DNA from: Kiritimatiellota bacterium
GTDB lineage: Bacteria > Verrucomicrobiota > Kiritimatiellia > Kiritimatiellales > Tichowtungiaceae
Length of the DNA: 48,243 nucleotides
Reading direction: 5' to 3'
Assembly (NCBI GenBank): GCA_014381785.1
Contig: JACNKZ010000031.1
Location: 1-48,243, forward strand
The notes under the pieces were generated by a model. That model did no database searches and was not told the origin of the DNA. It worked only from the letters and a program-made list of their open reading frames with translations. Position numbers and translations under genes: made by a program. Below are positions 26,258-34,354 of the stretch, piece after piece. The stretch's first letter is position 1; the number at the start of each line of letters is the position of its first letter.

Positions 26258-27667
26258 ATGAATGTTGCCATTGTCCATTACCATGCCCGGCCCGGCGGAG
26301 TAACCCGCGTGGTCGAGCGCGCCGTGGAGTCGCTCGGTAAAAACGCGCACTGCCTTTTTTTCACCGGCGAAGCGGCGCGCGGCGAAACCCCGCTGCAGAA
26401 AAAAATCCGCGAAGTTCCGAACCTTGGATATTCGACGGATAAAAACGCTCCCTTCGGCGAAGCTCAGGGCAGGCAACCTTTGGAACTTTTAAAACGTGCG
26501 CGCGGCGCCTTCGGCGGCGAACCGGATGTGTGGCACATTCACAACCACAGCCTCGGCAAAAATCCGGCGCTGACGCAGGAGGTGAGCAACCTCGCCATGG
26601 CGGGACAAAAAATCCTGTTGCAGATTCACGACTTCGCCGAAGACGGACGGCCCGACAACTACGCCAACCTCAGAAAACTCAGCAAGCGCCTCTACCCCGT
26701 CGCCGAGCACATCCACTACGCCGCGCTCAACCAGCGGGACTTCAGTTTCCTCAAAGCCGCCGGTATTCCCGAAGCCAACCTGCATCTCCTGCCAAATGCT
26801 GTCTCTCCCCTCCCCAACTCTGAACCGGGAGCTCCGAACTCCGAACCGCTCTACGTGTATCCATGTAGAGCGATCCGGCGCAAAAACATTGGCGAGCTGC
26901 TGCTGTGGAGCGCGGCCATGCCGGAGGCGAAATTTGCAATTACCCTCGCGCCGAAAAACCCGGAGGTGAAACCGATCTACGACGCATGGGTGGCCTTCGC
27001 CGAAGAGCTCGACCTGAATGTCGAATTCGACGCCGGCGCTAAACTGCCGTTTGAAGAAATGATGGCCAAAGCCGACGCGCTGATCACCACCAGTATCGCC
27101 GAGGGCTTCGGGCTCGCCTTCCTCGAACCATGGCTGGCCGGCAAGCCGCTGGTCGGGCGCAACCTGCCGGAGATCACGGCCGACTTTGAACAGCACGGTC
27201 TCGACCTCTCCACCCTCTACAACCGCCTCGGTGTACCGCTGACGTCCACTGCCTGGGATATCGGCGCTCAATTTTTCCAAACCCTGGAAGAAAAAATGCG
27301 CGCGTCGTGCGAAGCGTACGGCCATGAGTGGAGCGACGAACGCTTTGAAGCGGCGAAGCTCGAGCTGGTGCAGGACGGCACGGTTGACTTCGGCATTCTC
27401 GACGAAGAGCTGCAACGTATCATCATCCGCGCGGCCAAAGAGGATCCGTCCATGTTCGGCGACGGCCTCGGCGATGCCTCCGCGCAGGTCGCGCATAACC
27501 GCGCGGTGGTCGAAGAGGCCTACGGCGCGGAAGCGTACGGCGCGCACCTGCTCTCGATTTATCACGAACTGCTGAACGCCAAGCCCGGCTCCGTCCGCTA
27601 CGCCGACGGCCAAAAACTGCTCGACGAATTTCTGAATCCGGCACGCTTTAATCTACTCCGAACATAA
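26258..27667 (+). CDS. GT4-like glycosyltransferase
   Basis: The start is placed at MNVAIVHYHARPGGVTRVVE, a typical GT-B N-terminal strand with a glycine-rich turn. The acceptor-side motif HIHNHSLGKN and donor-side PCRAIRRKNI and SIAEGFGLAFLEPW (EX7E) follow. The C-terminal 130 residues are unusual and helical. The gene carries several low-complexity or repeat insertions: FGEAQGRQ (a repeat at 26450-26474), NSEPGAPNSEP, FFQTLEEK (palindrome) and the duplicated EAYGAEAYGA. It is one base from the Na/Pi cotransporter gene, so co-transcribed. Donor and acceptor are not assignable. Confidence 0.85.
   Translation: MNVAIVHYHARPGGVTRVVERAVESLGKNAHCLFFTGEAARGETPLQKKIREVPNLGYSTDKNAPFGEAQGRQPLELLKRARGAFGGEPDVWHIHNHSLGKNPALTQEVSNLAMAGQKILLQIHDFAEDGRPDNYANLRKLSKRLYPVAEHIHYAALNQRDFSFLKAAGIPEANLHLLPNAVSPLPNSEPGAPNSEPLYVYPCRAIRRKNIGELLLWSAAMPEAKFAITLAPKNPEVKPIYDAWVAFAEELDLNVEFDAGAKLPFEEMMAKADALITTSIAEGFGLAFLEPWLAGKPLVGRNLPEITADFEQHGLDLSTLYNRLGVPLTSTAWDIGAQFFQTLEEKMRASCEAYGHEWSDERFEAAKLELVQDGTVDFGILDEELQRIIIRAAKEDPSMFGDGLGDASAQVAHNRAVVEEAYGAEAYGAHLLSIYHELLNAKPGSVRYADGQKLLDEFLNPARFNLLRT
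26450..26474. repeat. Candidate dispersed repeat inside the glycosyltransferase gene
   Basis: CCCTTCGGCGAAGCTCAGGG is a sequence type I associate with dispersed repeats in other bacterial genomes. Here it is a single copy, encoding FGEAQGRQ at a point where the protein looks interrupted. A degenerate palindrome copy (TTCCG-AACCT-TGGAT) lies just before it at 26415-26429. Confidence 0.45.
27275..27289. repeat. Dispersed palindrome copy inside the glycosyltransferase gene
   Basis: Exact core TTCCA-AACCC-TGGAA with T and A flanks, read as FFQTLEE. Confidence 0.85.
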
Positions 27668-27668
27668 T

Positions 27669-29387
27669 ATGAACGGCTTCATGACAACCTTTACGATTGC
27701 GGGCGGACTGGCGCTGTTTATCTTCGGTATGCACACCATGACCGAGGGACTGCGCGGATTCGCCGGAGCGAACCTGCGCCGCATTCTCTCCAAAGCAACC
27801 CGCAACCGGCTGAACGGAACCGGCCTCGGCACCCTGATCGGCTTTCTGGTTCAAAGTAGCGCGGCAACGGTGATGCTGGTCGGCTTCATTAATGCCGGGC
27901 TGATGACGCTGGGCCAGTCTGTTCCGGTGATGCTCGGTGCCAATATCGGCACCACGCTGTCCATGCAGCTGATTTCTTTTAAGCTGACGGACTACTGTTT
28001 CCTCGCCATCGCGCTCGGCTTCCTGCTGCGGACCGCTGCGCCGAAACCGCGGGCGAAAGCCATCGGCACCGCCCTGCTCGGCTTCGGCCTGCTCTTCCTC
28101 GGCATGTCGACCATGAGCGGCGCGATCGCTCCGTACCGCGAAACCTTCATTCCCATTTTTAAACAAATCGACGGATCGACCGCCGGCGGCATGATCCGCG
28201 GCATTCTGCTGGCCACGCTCATCACCGGCATCATCCAAAGCAGCGGCGCGGTAATCGGCATAACCTTCGCGCTGATCGCAGCGGGTGTAATCACCGATCT
28301 GCCGGGCGCATTTCCGATCATCATCGGCGCCAACATCGGCACCTGCGTCACCGCGCTGCTCGGCAGCATCGGCACACACATCGACGCGCGCCGCAGCGCC
28401 ATCTCCCACCTGCTGTTCAACCTCTTCAGCACGGCAGTCGCCGCGCTGGCCGCGCCGCTGTTCTACCGCTGGATTCCACTGTTTGGAAGCGACCTTGTCC
28501 ATCAGGCGGCCAACGCCAATACTCTCAAAATGGTTATCACCGCGCTGATGGTTCTGCCGTTCGCGCCGCTGCACGCCGCGCTGGTTCGCAAGGTGGTTCC
28601 GTCGCGCAAAGCCCCGCCGCAGCCCAGCTTTCTCGACGAGTCGCTTATTCCCACGCCCGAACAGGCTCTGTATGCGGCCATGCGCGAACTGCGCCGCATG
28701 ACGGAGCTGTGCCGCGAAAGCCTCGTGCTCGACGAACAGCTTCTCGACGAACAAGCCCCGCGCGCGATCCGCACGGTCTACCAGAACGAAAAAACCATTG
28801 ATGCGGTCAAGCTGGCGCTCGGCGACTATCTGGCGAAAATCACCTCCCGCGTCCTGTCGCGGCGGCAGGCGGTGCTGGCCCAGCACCTCGACCGCTGCAT
28901 GACGGAGATTGAGCGGATCGGTGATCACCTGAAAGTGATCTGCAGGCTGAACGGGAAACTCGTCCCGTACACACAGTACGCCTTCTTTGCCCCGTGCCGC
29001 AACCAACTCAAAGAGCTCTACATCCGCATCAACCGCATCCTCGGCAACCTGAGCGACTCGCTCGACCCCGCACACGAAAACTACGAGGAAAAAGCCGCCG
29101 CCATTCTCACCGCGCGCAAAAGCTATGTGGAAAAAAAGGAGGAGGCAAAAAAACTGATTACCGGACATGTCGGCCGCCACGAGCTGCCGCCAATGCTCGG
29201 GATCTACCTCAATGAATATCAGATGACCTTCAGCAAAATCGCGCGGCACTGCAAAACCATTGCCGGAACGCAGCAAAGCCCCTTCTTCTGGCTCAAACAG
29301 CACAAGCTCAACCGGGCGGCCGATCTCTACACCGAAAAGGATATTCTTGATGAACTGGACGAATCGGATCTGTTCGATACTCTATAG
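27669..29387 (+). CDS. Na/Pi cotransporter family protein with C-terminal PhoU-like domain
   Basis: The 572-residue inner-membrane protein has two inverted repeats each containing the transport signature QSS: GFLVQSSAATVMLVG and GIIQSSGAVIGIT. Each is followed by a GANIGT motif. About eight to nine membrane helices occupy residues 1-320. The remainder (about 340-560) is a helical PhoU-like cytosolic domain (MRELRRMTELCRES and HLDRCMTEIERIGDHLK). Such NptA-like proteins move phosphate with sodium. The ATG follows the glycosyltransferase stop by one base and the HAD gene starts three bases after its own stop. Confidence 0.93.
   Translation: MNGFMTTFTIAGGLALFIFGMHTMTEGLRGFAGANLRRILSKATRNRLNGTGLGTLIGFLVQSSAATVMLVGFINAGLMTLGQSVPVMLGANIGTTLSMQLISFKLTDYCFLAIALGFLLRTAAPKPRAKAIGTALLGFGLLFLGMSTMSGAIAPYRETFIPIFKQIDGSTAGGMIRGILLATLITGIIQSSGAVIGITFALIAAGVITDLPGAFPIIIGANIGTCVTALLGSIGTHIDARRSAISHLLFNLFSTAVAALAAPLFYRWIPLFGSDLVHQAANANTLKMVITALMVLPFAPLHAALVRKVVPSRKAPPQPSFLDESLIPTPEQALYAAMRELRRMTELCRESLVLDEQLLDEQAPRAIRTVYQNEKTIDAVKLALGDYLAKITSRVLSRRQAVLAQHLDRCMTEIERIGDHLKVICRLNGKLVPYTQYAFFAPCRNQLKELYIRINRILGNLSDSLDPAHENYEEKAAAILTARKSYVEKKEEAKKLITGHVGRHELPPMLGIYLNEYQMTFSKIARHCKTIAGTQQSPFFWLKQHKLNRAADLYTEKDILDELDESDLFDTL
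28474..28488. repeat. Palindrome core copy inside the Na/Pi gene
   Basis: TTCCA-CTGTT-TGGAA matches the core exactly but lacks the T and A flanks; it may be coincidental. Read as IPLFGS. Confidence 0.5.
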
Positions 29388-29390
29388 GCC

Positions 29391-30338
29391 ATGAAACCGC
29401 TTCTTGAATCTATCCGTACGCTGTCCGCTCCGCTCGACCCGATCCCGACCGGCGCCGCGCTGAAGCTTGCTGTGCTCGACGGCATCGAAACCATTTTGTT
29501 CGACATCTACGGCACCCTGCTCGTTTCCGGCTCAGGCGATGTCGGCACCGCCGCCGCGGCCGACAGCGCCGAAGCGCTGATTCAGTCGCTGATTGTCTCC
29601 GGCTATGCAGGCGACCTCGAGCGCGCCGGCGAGCTCGGCCCGGAACTGCTTCATGCCGAAATTGAACACTGGCACAAGGCCGCCCGTGAAAACGGAATCG
29701 ACTTCCCCGAAGTGGAAATTTCCAGAGTCTGGAAAAAAGTGCTCGAACGGCTCCAAACCTTGGGACTTCTCAAGCCGGATGATGACGCGCAAAAAATTCT
29801 GCAGCTGGCGGTGGAGTATGAGTGCCGGGTGAATCCGGCCTGGCCGATGCCCGATGCTCGGCAAACCATTGATAACCTGCGGTCGCGCGGCTTCCGGCTC
29901 GGGATTGTCTCCAATGCGCAGTTCTATACCCCGCTCATGATCGAAGCGCTCTTCGGAACCCCGCTGGAAGCGCTCGGGTTCGAAAAAGAGCTCTGCGTGT
30001 TCTCTTATAAGCAATTGATGGCCAAGCCGGCGGTCGAACTTTTCCACTCGATCGGAGGGAGAGAGGCCGCACAAATGTGCGGCAAGGAACGAAAAGACTG
30101 GCAAGCCCCGGAAACGTGTGCCGCCAAAGGCGGTAACAAGGTCGACTGGAGCACAACGCTGTATGTCGGCAACGACATGCTCAACGACATCTGGACCGCC
30201 GCACAGGTCGGCTGCCGCACCTGTCTGTTTGCGGGCGACCGGCGATCGTTGCGCCTGCGCGAAAAAGATAAACGATGTAAAAAACTTGTTCCCGACGCCA
30301 TTGTCGACCATCTTTTCCAGCTCACAGAAATGGTTTAA
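29391..30338 (+). CDS. HAD-superfamily hydrolase with repeat-derived insertions
   Basis: Motif I FDIYGTLL (nucleophile Asp, with Tyr two residues later as in haloacid-dehalogenase-type members), motif II GIVSNAQF, a Lys in YKQLMAKP for motif III and YVGNDMLNDIWTAAQVG for motif IV. At 315 residues it is long for a C1-cap HAD. Between motifs III and IV there is an odd insert (REAAQMCGKERKDWQAPE and on) encoded by DNA holding two small perfect hairpins (30066-30083, 30121-30133). A palindrome encodes ISRVWKK in the cap. Substrate unknown; phosphatase activity is likely given the phosphate-linked neighbours. Confidence 0.85.
   Translation: MKPLLESIRTLSAPLDPIPTGAALKLAVLDGIETILFDIYGTLLVSGSGDVGTAAAADSAEALIQSLIVSGYAGDLERAGELGPELLHAEIEHWHKAARENGIDFPEVEISRVWKKVLERLQTLGLLKPDDDAQKILQLAVEYECRVNPAWPMPDARQTIDNLRSRGFRLGIVSNAQFYTPLMIEALFGTPLEALGFEKELCVFSYKQLMAKPAVELFHSIGGREAAQMCGKERKDWQAPETCAAKGGNKVDWSTTLYVGNDMLNDIWTAAQVGCRTCLFAGDRRSLRLREKDKRCKKLVPDAIVDHLFQLTEMV
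29720..29734. repeat. Dispersed palindrome copy inside the HAD gene
   Basis: Exact core TTCCA-GAGTC-TGGAA with flanking T and AAAA, read in the third frame as SRVWK. A degenerate copy follows at 29752-29765. Confidence 0.85.
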
Positions 30339-30350
30339 GGAACAAGTCGA

Positions 30351-31304
30351 ATGTTATTTTTTATTCTAAAAAGGTGTCCGCTGTTGCGGCAGGCGGGATG
30401 GGTGTTGTTGATTGCATCCTCTATAACCGGTTGCACTTCGCAACAGCGCACGATCGCCCTCGGGGCGGCACCCGCCGCGACGCCGGAAGAAATCAGAAAA
30501 CATGTAGACGAATACCCGTGCACGCCAGGCGCACACCGCGGCGACTCCGTCTTATACGTGGAAAATACCCTCTCCGCCATTCGCTCAGCCCGGCAGAACC
30601 CGAAATACAAATTCATCGAGTTTGATGTGCAGTATTCCGCAGACAAACAGGCGGTTGTTTTTCATGACGGCAGTCTGCGCCGGATCTTTGGTGAACGGGC
30701 AAAAGTAAAAGAAACCCCCTATGAAGAACTCCGCCGGTTGAGCGATAACAAAATCCCCACCTATGAGCAGGCCATGGCGGTGGCGGTTGGCAAACCGCTC
30801 AACATCGAAATTAAATCGCAGGGAAATCAAGCGGACGACGAACAGCTGATTGATTACATTATGGCAGACATCCAGAACCGGGGAATCGAAGATCGCATTC
30901 TGATCAGCTCCATCTCTGCCGAGGCAATCAAATATGTCAAGAAACGCTACCCGGAGATGCCCACGGGACAGATTTTCTGGCGCAAAGCATCCACCTATCT
31001 GCCGTTCGATTTTCTAACTGAAGGGCTCTATCAGGAGATTGATGATTCAAACGCGGACTACCTCATGCTTCACGTCTCCAATCAAATGAACATCAAGGAT
31101 CTGCTCCGATTCAAACCCGAAAACAAAACCCTCGTGTTTTGGGACTTTGACGACACCATGTATCTCGTGCAAAAAGACCCGACCGACCGGCTGTGGAGTG
31201 CCCCCGAAGAAACCCTTATCTCCCAAACAACCCAGAGCCATGCTCAACTGCAATCCTCATACAACCGGTCACCACTTGCCAAGACCGACGCGACCAGCCT
31301 ATAG
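30351..31304 (+). CDS. Lipoprotein glycerophosphodiester phosphodiesterase
   Basis: GDPD enzymes split glycerophosphodiesters into glycerol-3-phosphate and an alcohol. The lipobox ITGC (Cys28) predicts a lipid-anchored envelope protein. Catalytic features of the TIM barrel are GAHRGDS..ENTLSAIRSA, FIEFDVQYSADKQAVVFHDGSL and LNIEIKSQG. AAGGAAC is the ribosome-binding site. It follows the HAD gene by 12 bases in the same operon as the Na/Pi cotransporter, which together suggests phosphate scavenging from phospholipid head groups. The C-terminal 35 residues are Ser/Thr-rich and less conserved. Confidence 0.93.
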   Translation: MLFFILKRCPLLRQAGWVLLIASSITGCTSQQRTIALGAAPAATPEEIRKHVDEYPCTPGAHRGDSVLYVENTLSAIRSARQNPKYKFIEFDVQYSADKQAVVFHDGSLRRIFGERAKVKETPYEELRRLSDNKIPTYEQAMAVAVGKPLNIEIKSQGNQADDEQLIDYIMADIQNRGIEDRILISSISAEAIKYVKKRYPEMPTGQIFWRKASTYLPFDFLTEGLYQEIDDSNADYLMLHVSNQMNIKDLLRFKPENKTLVFWDFDDTMYLVQKDPTDRLWSAPEETLISQTTQSHAQLQSSYNRSPLAKTDATSL

Positions 31305-31313
31305 TGCACGCCA

Positions 31314-31955
31314 ATGATTTCTGCAGTACTATTTGATTTTGACGGGGTGATTGTCGACTCGGAGCGGATCCACTGGGCGGCGTTCAATGCGGTGCTGGAG
31401 CCGCACGGTAAAACCATTTCATGGACGGAATACACCGATGTATTCATCGGCTTCGATGACCGCGATACGTTCAAGACCGCATTTCCAGACCTTGGAAAAG
31501 ATGAGTTGGCGACGCTGATTGCCGGCAAAGCGGCGGCGTTTCAAGATCTGCTGGCGGACGGCGGCGCGGCCGCGCTGCCCGGCGCGGTCGACCTGATTAA
31601 ACATCTTTCCGGAGACGTGCCGATCGCCATCTGTTCGGGCGCATTGCGCGAGGACATTGTTCCAATCATTGAAAAGCTCGGCGTGGCCGACGCGTTCGAC
31701 ACGATTGTGACGGCCGACGACACGCACATCAGCAAGCCCAACCCCGCACCCTATAAACTGGCGGCACAAAATCTGGGAATCACGAACGGCATAGCGATTG
31801 AGGACACTCCGGCTGGAATTGCGTCCGCCAAAGGCGCGGGGCTGAAGGTGCTGGCGGTTACGAACAGTTATGACCGCAGCTATCTCACGGCAGCAGATGT
31901 GGTGGTTGATACGCTCGAAGGCCTGACGCTTGAAAAGCTGAATAAGCTTTTTTAA
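31314..31955 (+). CDS. HAD hydrolase, beta-phosphoglucomutase/phosphatase-like
   Basis: A 213-residue C1-cap HAD with motif I FDFDGVIVDS, motif II ICSGALRED, motif III Lys in HISKPNPAPY and motif IV IEDTPAGIASAKGAGL. This is the beta-phosphoglucomutase/sugar-phosphatase subgroup. It sits back to back with the glucosyl-3-phosphoglycerate synthase gene (stops overlap by four bases). It is therefore a candidate for the phosphatase that would complete glucosylglycerate synthesis, an inference from context only. A palindrome copy encodes FPDLGKD in the cap domain. Confidence 0.88.
   Translation: MISAVLFDFDGVIVDSERIHWAAFNAVLEPHGKTISWTEYTDVFIGFDDRDTFKTAFPDLGKDELATLIAGKAAAFQDLLADGGAAALPGAVDLIKHLSGDVPIAICSGALREDIVPIIEKLGVADAFDTIVTADDTHISKPNPAPYKLAAQNLGITNGIAIEDTPAGIASAKGAGLKVLAVTNSYDRSYLTAADVVVDTLEGLTLEKLNKLF
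31483..31497. repeat. Dispersed palindrome copy inside the HAD gene
   Basis: Exact core TTCCA-GACCT-TGGAA, flanked by T and AA, read as FPDLGK. Confidence 0.85.
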
Positions 31956-32926
31956 TCCCGCCCGAATTTTTCGCGGTACTCCGGCAATGTGATCATCGGC
32001 GGACGTTCTTCTTCGACGATTTCGTGTTCGACCTGTTGATACTTCTCATCCTGCGCCTGAAACTGGCGCATGATGCTTGAGAGTTTGTTCATATCGACAT
32101 CGACGCCCATATCTTTTGCGCGGGCGAGGAACGCGCGCAGGATACCGAAGGCCATTTTTCCGAGACTCAATGTGGACTGGTTGCGATGAACGCGCTGGTC
32201 AAGGTCGGTCTGCCCGAAGGCCTCCATACCCCACTTTTTATAGACATCGAGGATGTGCGAGGTTTCCACGCCATAGCCAATCGGAAACGGAATAGATTCA
32301 AGCACCTCACGGCGCACAGCATACTCGCCGGAAAGCGGCTGGATCAGGCCGGTTAAATCGGGAAAGAAGAGTGAAAACAGCGGACGGACCAGAATCTCGG
32401 TGACGCGGCCGCCGCCGGAGGGACGAATACCCTGTGAAAAAGCGAGCGGGCGGTCATAAAACGCCTTCACATATTTCATCGGTTCATTGTAGATCAACGG
32501 GGCAATCAACCCGTAGGCAAAGCGCGGGTGGATGTTGGCGATGTCGGCGTCGACATAGCAAATAATGTCGCCCTTTAGTTGATAAACCGCTTTCCAGAGG
32601 TTTTCGCCCTTCCCTTTCTTCTCGCCGTATTGCGGCAGAATATCGGCAGAGAGGTAGACATCCGCGCCGTAAGCGGCGGCGATCTCGCGAGTTTGATCCG
32701 TAGAGCCGGAGTCAATCACCGCAATCTCGTCGAGCAGCGGATAGCGATCCATCAGTTCGGATTTGAACAGGATGATCTCTTTGCCGATGGTTTTCTCTTC
32801 ATTGAGGGTCGGCAGACAAAGAGAAATGGTGAGTCCCTGCTTTTCCTTATCCTCAATCAGCTGCTTGATGTCCCAGAACTGGGCATGATGGAAGGTGTTT
32901 TTACTGATCCATTCATTCAGATTCAT
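31952..32926 (-). CDS. gpgS: Glucosyl-3-phosphoglycerate synthase (GT81)
   Basis: GpgS transfers glucose from a nucleotide sugar to 3-phosphoglycerate, making the precursor of the compatible solute glucosylglycerate. The GT-A fold shows SLCLPTLNEEKTIG, AVIDSGSTDQT, the metal-binding YVDADIANIHPRF and GLIQPLSGEYAVRRE, matching the family in order and length (324 residues). The start is MNLNEWIS because GGAGG lies 8 bases before it; that ribosome-binding site and start lie inside the 3' end of the upstream M20-like gene, so translation is coupled. Annotation is strong; donor preference (UDP- or GDP-glucose) is not readable. Confidence 0.92.
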   Translation of the reverse strand: MNLNEWISKNTFHHAQFWDIKQLIEDKEKQGLTISLCLPTLNEEKTIGKEIILFKSELMDRYPLLDEIAVIDSGSTDQTREIAAAYGADVYLSADILPQYGEKKGKGENLWKAVYQLKGDIICYVDADIANIHPRFAYGLIAPLIYNEPMKYVKAFYDRPLAFSQGIRPSGGGRVTEILVRPLFSLFFPDLTGLIQPLSGEYAVRREVLESIPFPIGYGVETSHILDVYKKWGMEAFGQTDLDQRVHRNQSTLSLGKMAFGILRAFLARAKDMGVDVDMNKLSSIMRQFQAQDEKYQQVEHEIVEEERPPMITLPEYREKFGRD

Positions 32927-34094
32927 CACAAAAACCTCCATCAATAGCTAACAGCACGGCGATCAGCTGAGTCAGCCCGGTGAAAATAGGGTCGATCTTT
33001 ACTGTCTCGCGTTGCTCATGCAGGTGCTCACCTTCGGTGATACCAAGCGTTACAGCAGGAACATCACTGGCAATCAGCGCCGACAGCTCTGAAATGCTGG
33101 GCGTGATGTGCGGACGAAGATCCAGCGCACTCATAATTTCGCGGGTTTGCTTAACCAAGGGGTGCCCGATCCCCAACCCGGCGACTTCACGCCGCGCAAC
33201 CACATCCAGCGTCACTTCTGATCCGGTTTGAGAGGTAACATCCTCAATGATGTCTTCGAGCTCTCCGGAGATGCGCTCGACGATTTCAGATGACTCGCTG
33301 CGCACCTCAAAGCGAAGGGTGGCCTCCGTCGGGATAATATTAAACCCGGTGCCCGCCTCGACAGAGCCCAGTACAATGGAGGTCTGTGGCTTGCGCGGCA
33401 GGGCGATGCCGAGAATCCGGTTGATCACCTCGTTCATCACCAGAATGGCTCCGGTCGCGCCGCGGCGAATCCAGTCATATTCCTCCGGCACCCGGCAGGA
33501 AATCTCGCCGCGAAGCATGCCGGCAGAGGCGTAGCTGAGGCGGCCAAGCTTCACGCCCTCCACGCAAATTCCGGATGTCAGTGGGAGCTTATTATTTTCG
33601 AGAAAAAACCGGGGTCCTTCGAGGTCGCCGCGGCCCAGACTGCGTGCGGCGCCCATCAGCACCAGCCCGGAGTTGAGCTCAATGCCGAGTTTTTCAAGCA
33701 TGGTCGGCAACGTGGCGAGCACGGCGAGTCCGAGACTGTTATCAGCAATTCCCGGGCCGCTGATCCGCTCGGCGTGCACCGAGACGGTATGATCGCGCCG
33801 CTCCGAAAACACGGTGTCGGCATGCGCCATCACCAGAATATTCCGGGTGCGGTCTTTGCCGGGAACAATGCCCAGCCCATTGCCGCATTCATCGGAAGAG
33901 GTGTTGGTTAAGCCGCACTCACTGAAGCGCTGCATCAGGAAATTAACGCGCGCCTCCTCTTTAAAGGTGGGAGCCGGGATCTCGCCGAGCATCACCAGAT
34001 TAGCCAGCAATGTCTCGCGCAGCGAAACACACACCTCGCGAATTGCCGGCAGATCGCTGATGATCTCTTCGACGCTTTTGTACTCTTTGCTCAT
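32913..34094 (-). CDS. M20-family metallopeptidase-like protein, possibly inactive
   Basis: The 393-residue protein follows the M20/PepT layout: metal ligands in VMAHADTVF and GPGIADNSLG, a dimerisation domain (about 200-310), and a final His in GEHLHEQRETVKID. The position that normally carries the catalytic Glu-Glu pair reads GAARSLGRGDLEG, so the general base is missing. The C-terminal ligand region looks intact. It overlaps gpgS by 14 bases and the two are co-translated. Its part in the osmolyte locus is unknown: perhaps a hydrolase of an acylated derivative, or a non-catalytic binding protein. Confidence 0.85.
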   Translation of the reverse strand: MSKEYKSVEEIISDLPAIREVCVSLRETLLANLVMLGEIPAPTFKEEARVNFLMQRFSECGLTNTSSDECGNGLGIVPGKDRTRNILVMAHADTVFSERRDHTVSVHAERISGPGIADNSLGLAVLATLPTMLEKLGIELNSGLVLMGAARSLGRGDLEGPRFFLENNKLPLTSGICVEGVKLGRLSYASAGMLRGEISCRVPEEYDWIRRGATGAILVMNEVINRILGIALPRKPQTSIVLGSVEAGTGFNIIPTEATLRFEVRSESSEIVERISGELEDIIEDVTSQTGSEVTLDVVARREVAGLGIGHPLVKQTREIMSALDLRPHITPSISELSALIASDVPAVTLGITEGEHLHEQRETVKIDPIFTGLTQLIAVLLAIDGGFCDESE

Positions 34095-34165
34095 AGTGCC
34101 TCCCCTCAGGCAGACCTCTATCTATAGGCCAAAACCTTGCGGTCGGCAAGACTGCGGGGCCGAAG

Positions 34166-34308
34166 TTTCCAGTCTATTGCATAAACGCGCACAAGATTTT
34201 CTAATGTCTGGAACTTTCCACGTGGGGCAGACACTCTTGTCTGCCCATTTTTCCGATGGGTGGAAAAATATGGGTGAAGGCTCTACCTCCTTCCAAGATT
34301 TGAAAAAG
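34166..34308. repeat. Intergenic repeat cluster (module B, palindromes, inverted repeat)
   Basis: A half palindrome TTTCCA (34167-34172) runs into module B, AGTCTATTGCATAAACGCGC (34171-34190) plus ACAAGATTTT. Palindrome TTCTA-ATGTC-TGGAA follows (34199-34213). An inverted repeat GGGCAGAC / GTCTGCCC (34225-34246) precedes TTTTT, then palindrome TTCCG-ATGGG-TGGAA (34251-34265) and a degenerate copy TTCCA-AGATT-TGAAA (34291-34305). It fills the divergent gap between the M20-like gene and the GT4 gene. Confidence 0.8.
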
Positions 34309-34354
34309 TCGATTTGGGTCTTCTCGAATGCACGGGAAAGTTTATCCTACCAAT

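Noticed and set aside
28474-28488. Palindrome core in the Na/Pi gene as certain evidence of insertion
   Set aside because: The core is exact but the usual T and A flanks are missing and the residues (IPLFGS) fit the membrane protein, so chance is plausible; listed with low confidence only.
27648-29303. Open frame of about 550 codons antisense to the Na/Pi cotransporter
   Set aside because: Shadow frame; the sense strand has complete QSS transport motifs and PhoU helices.
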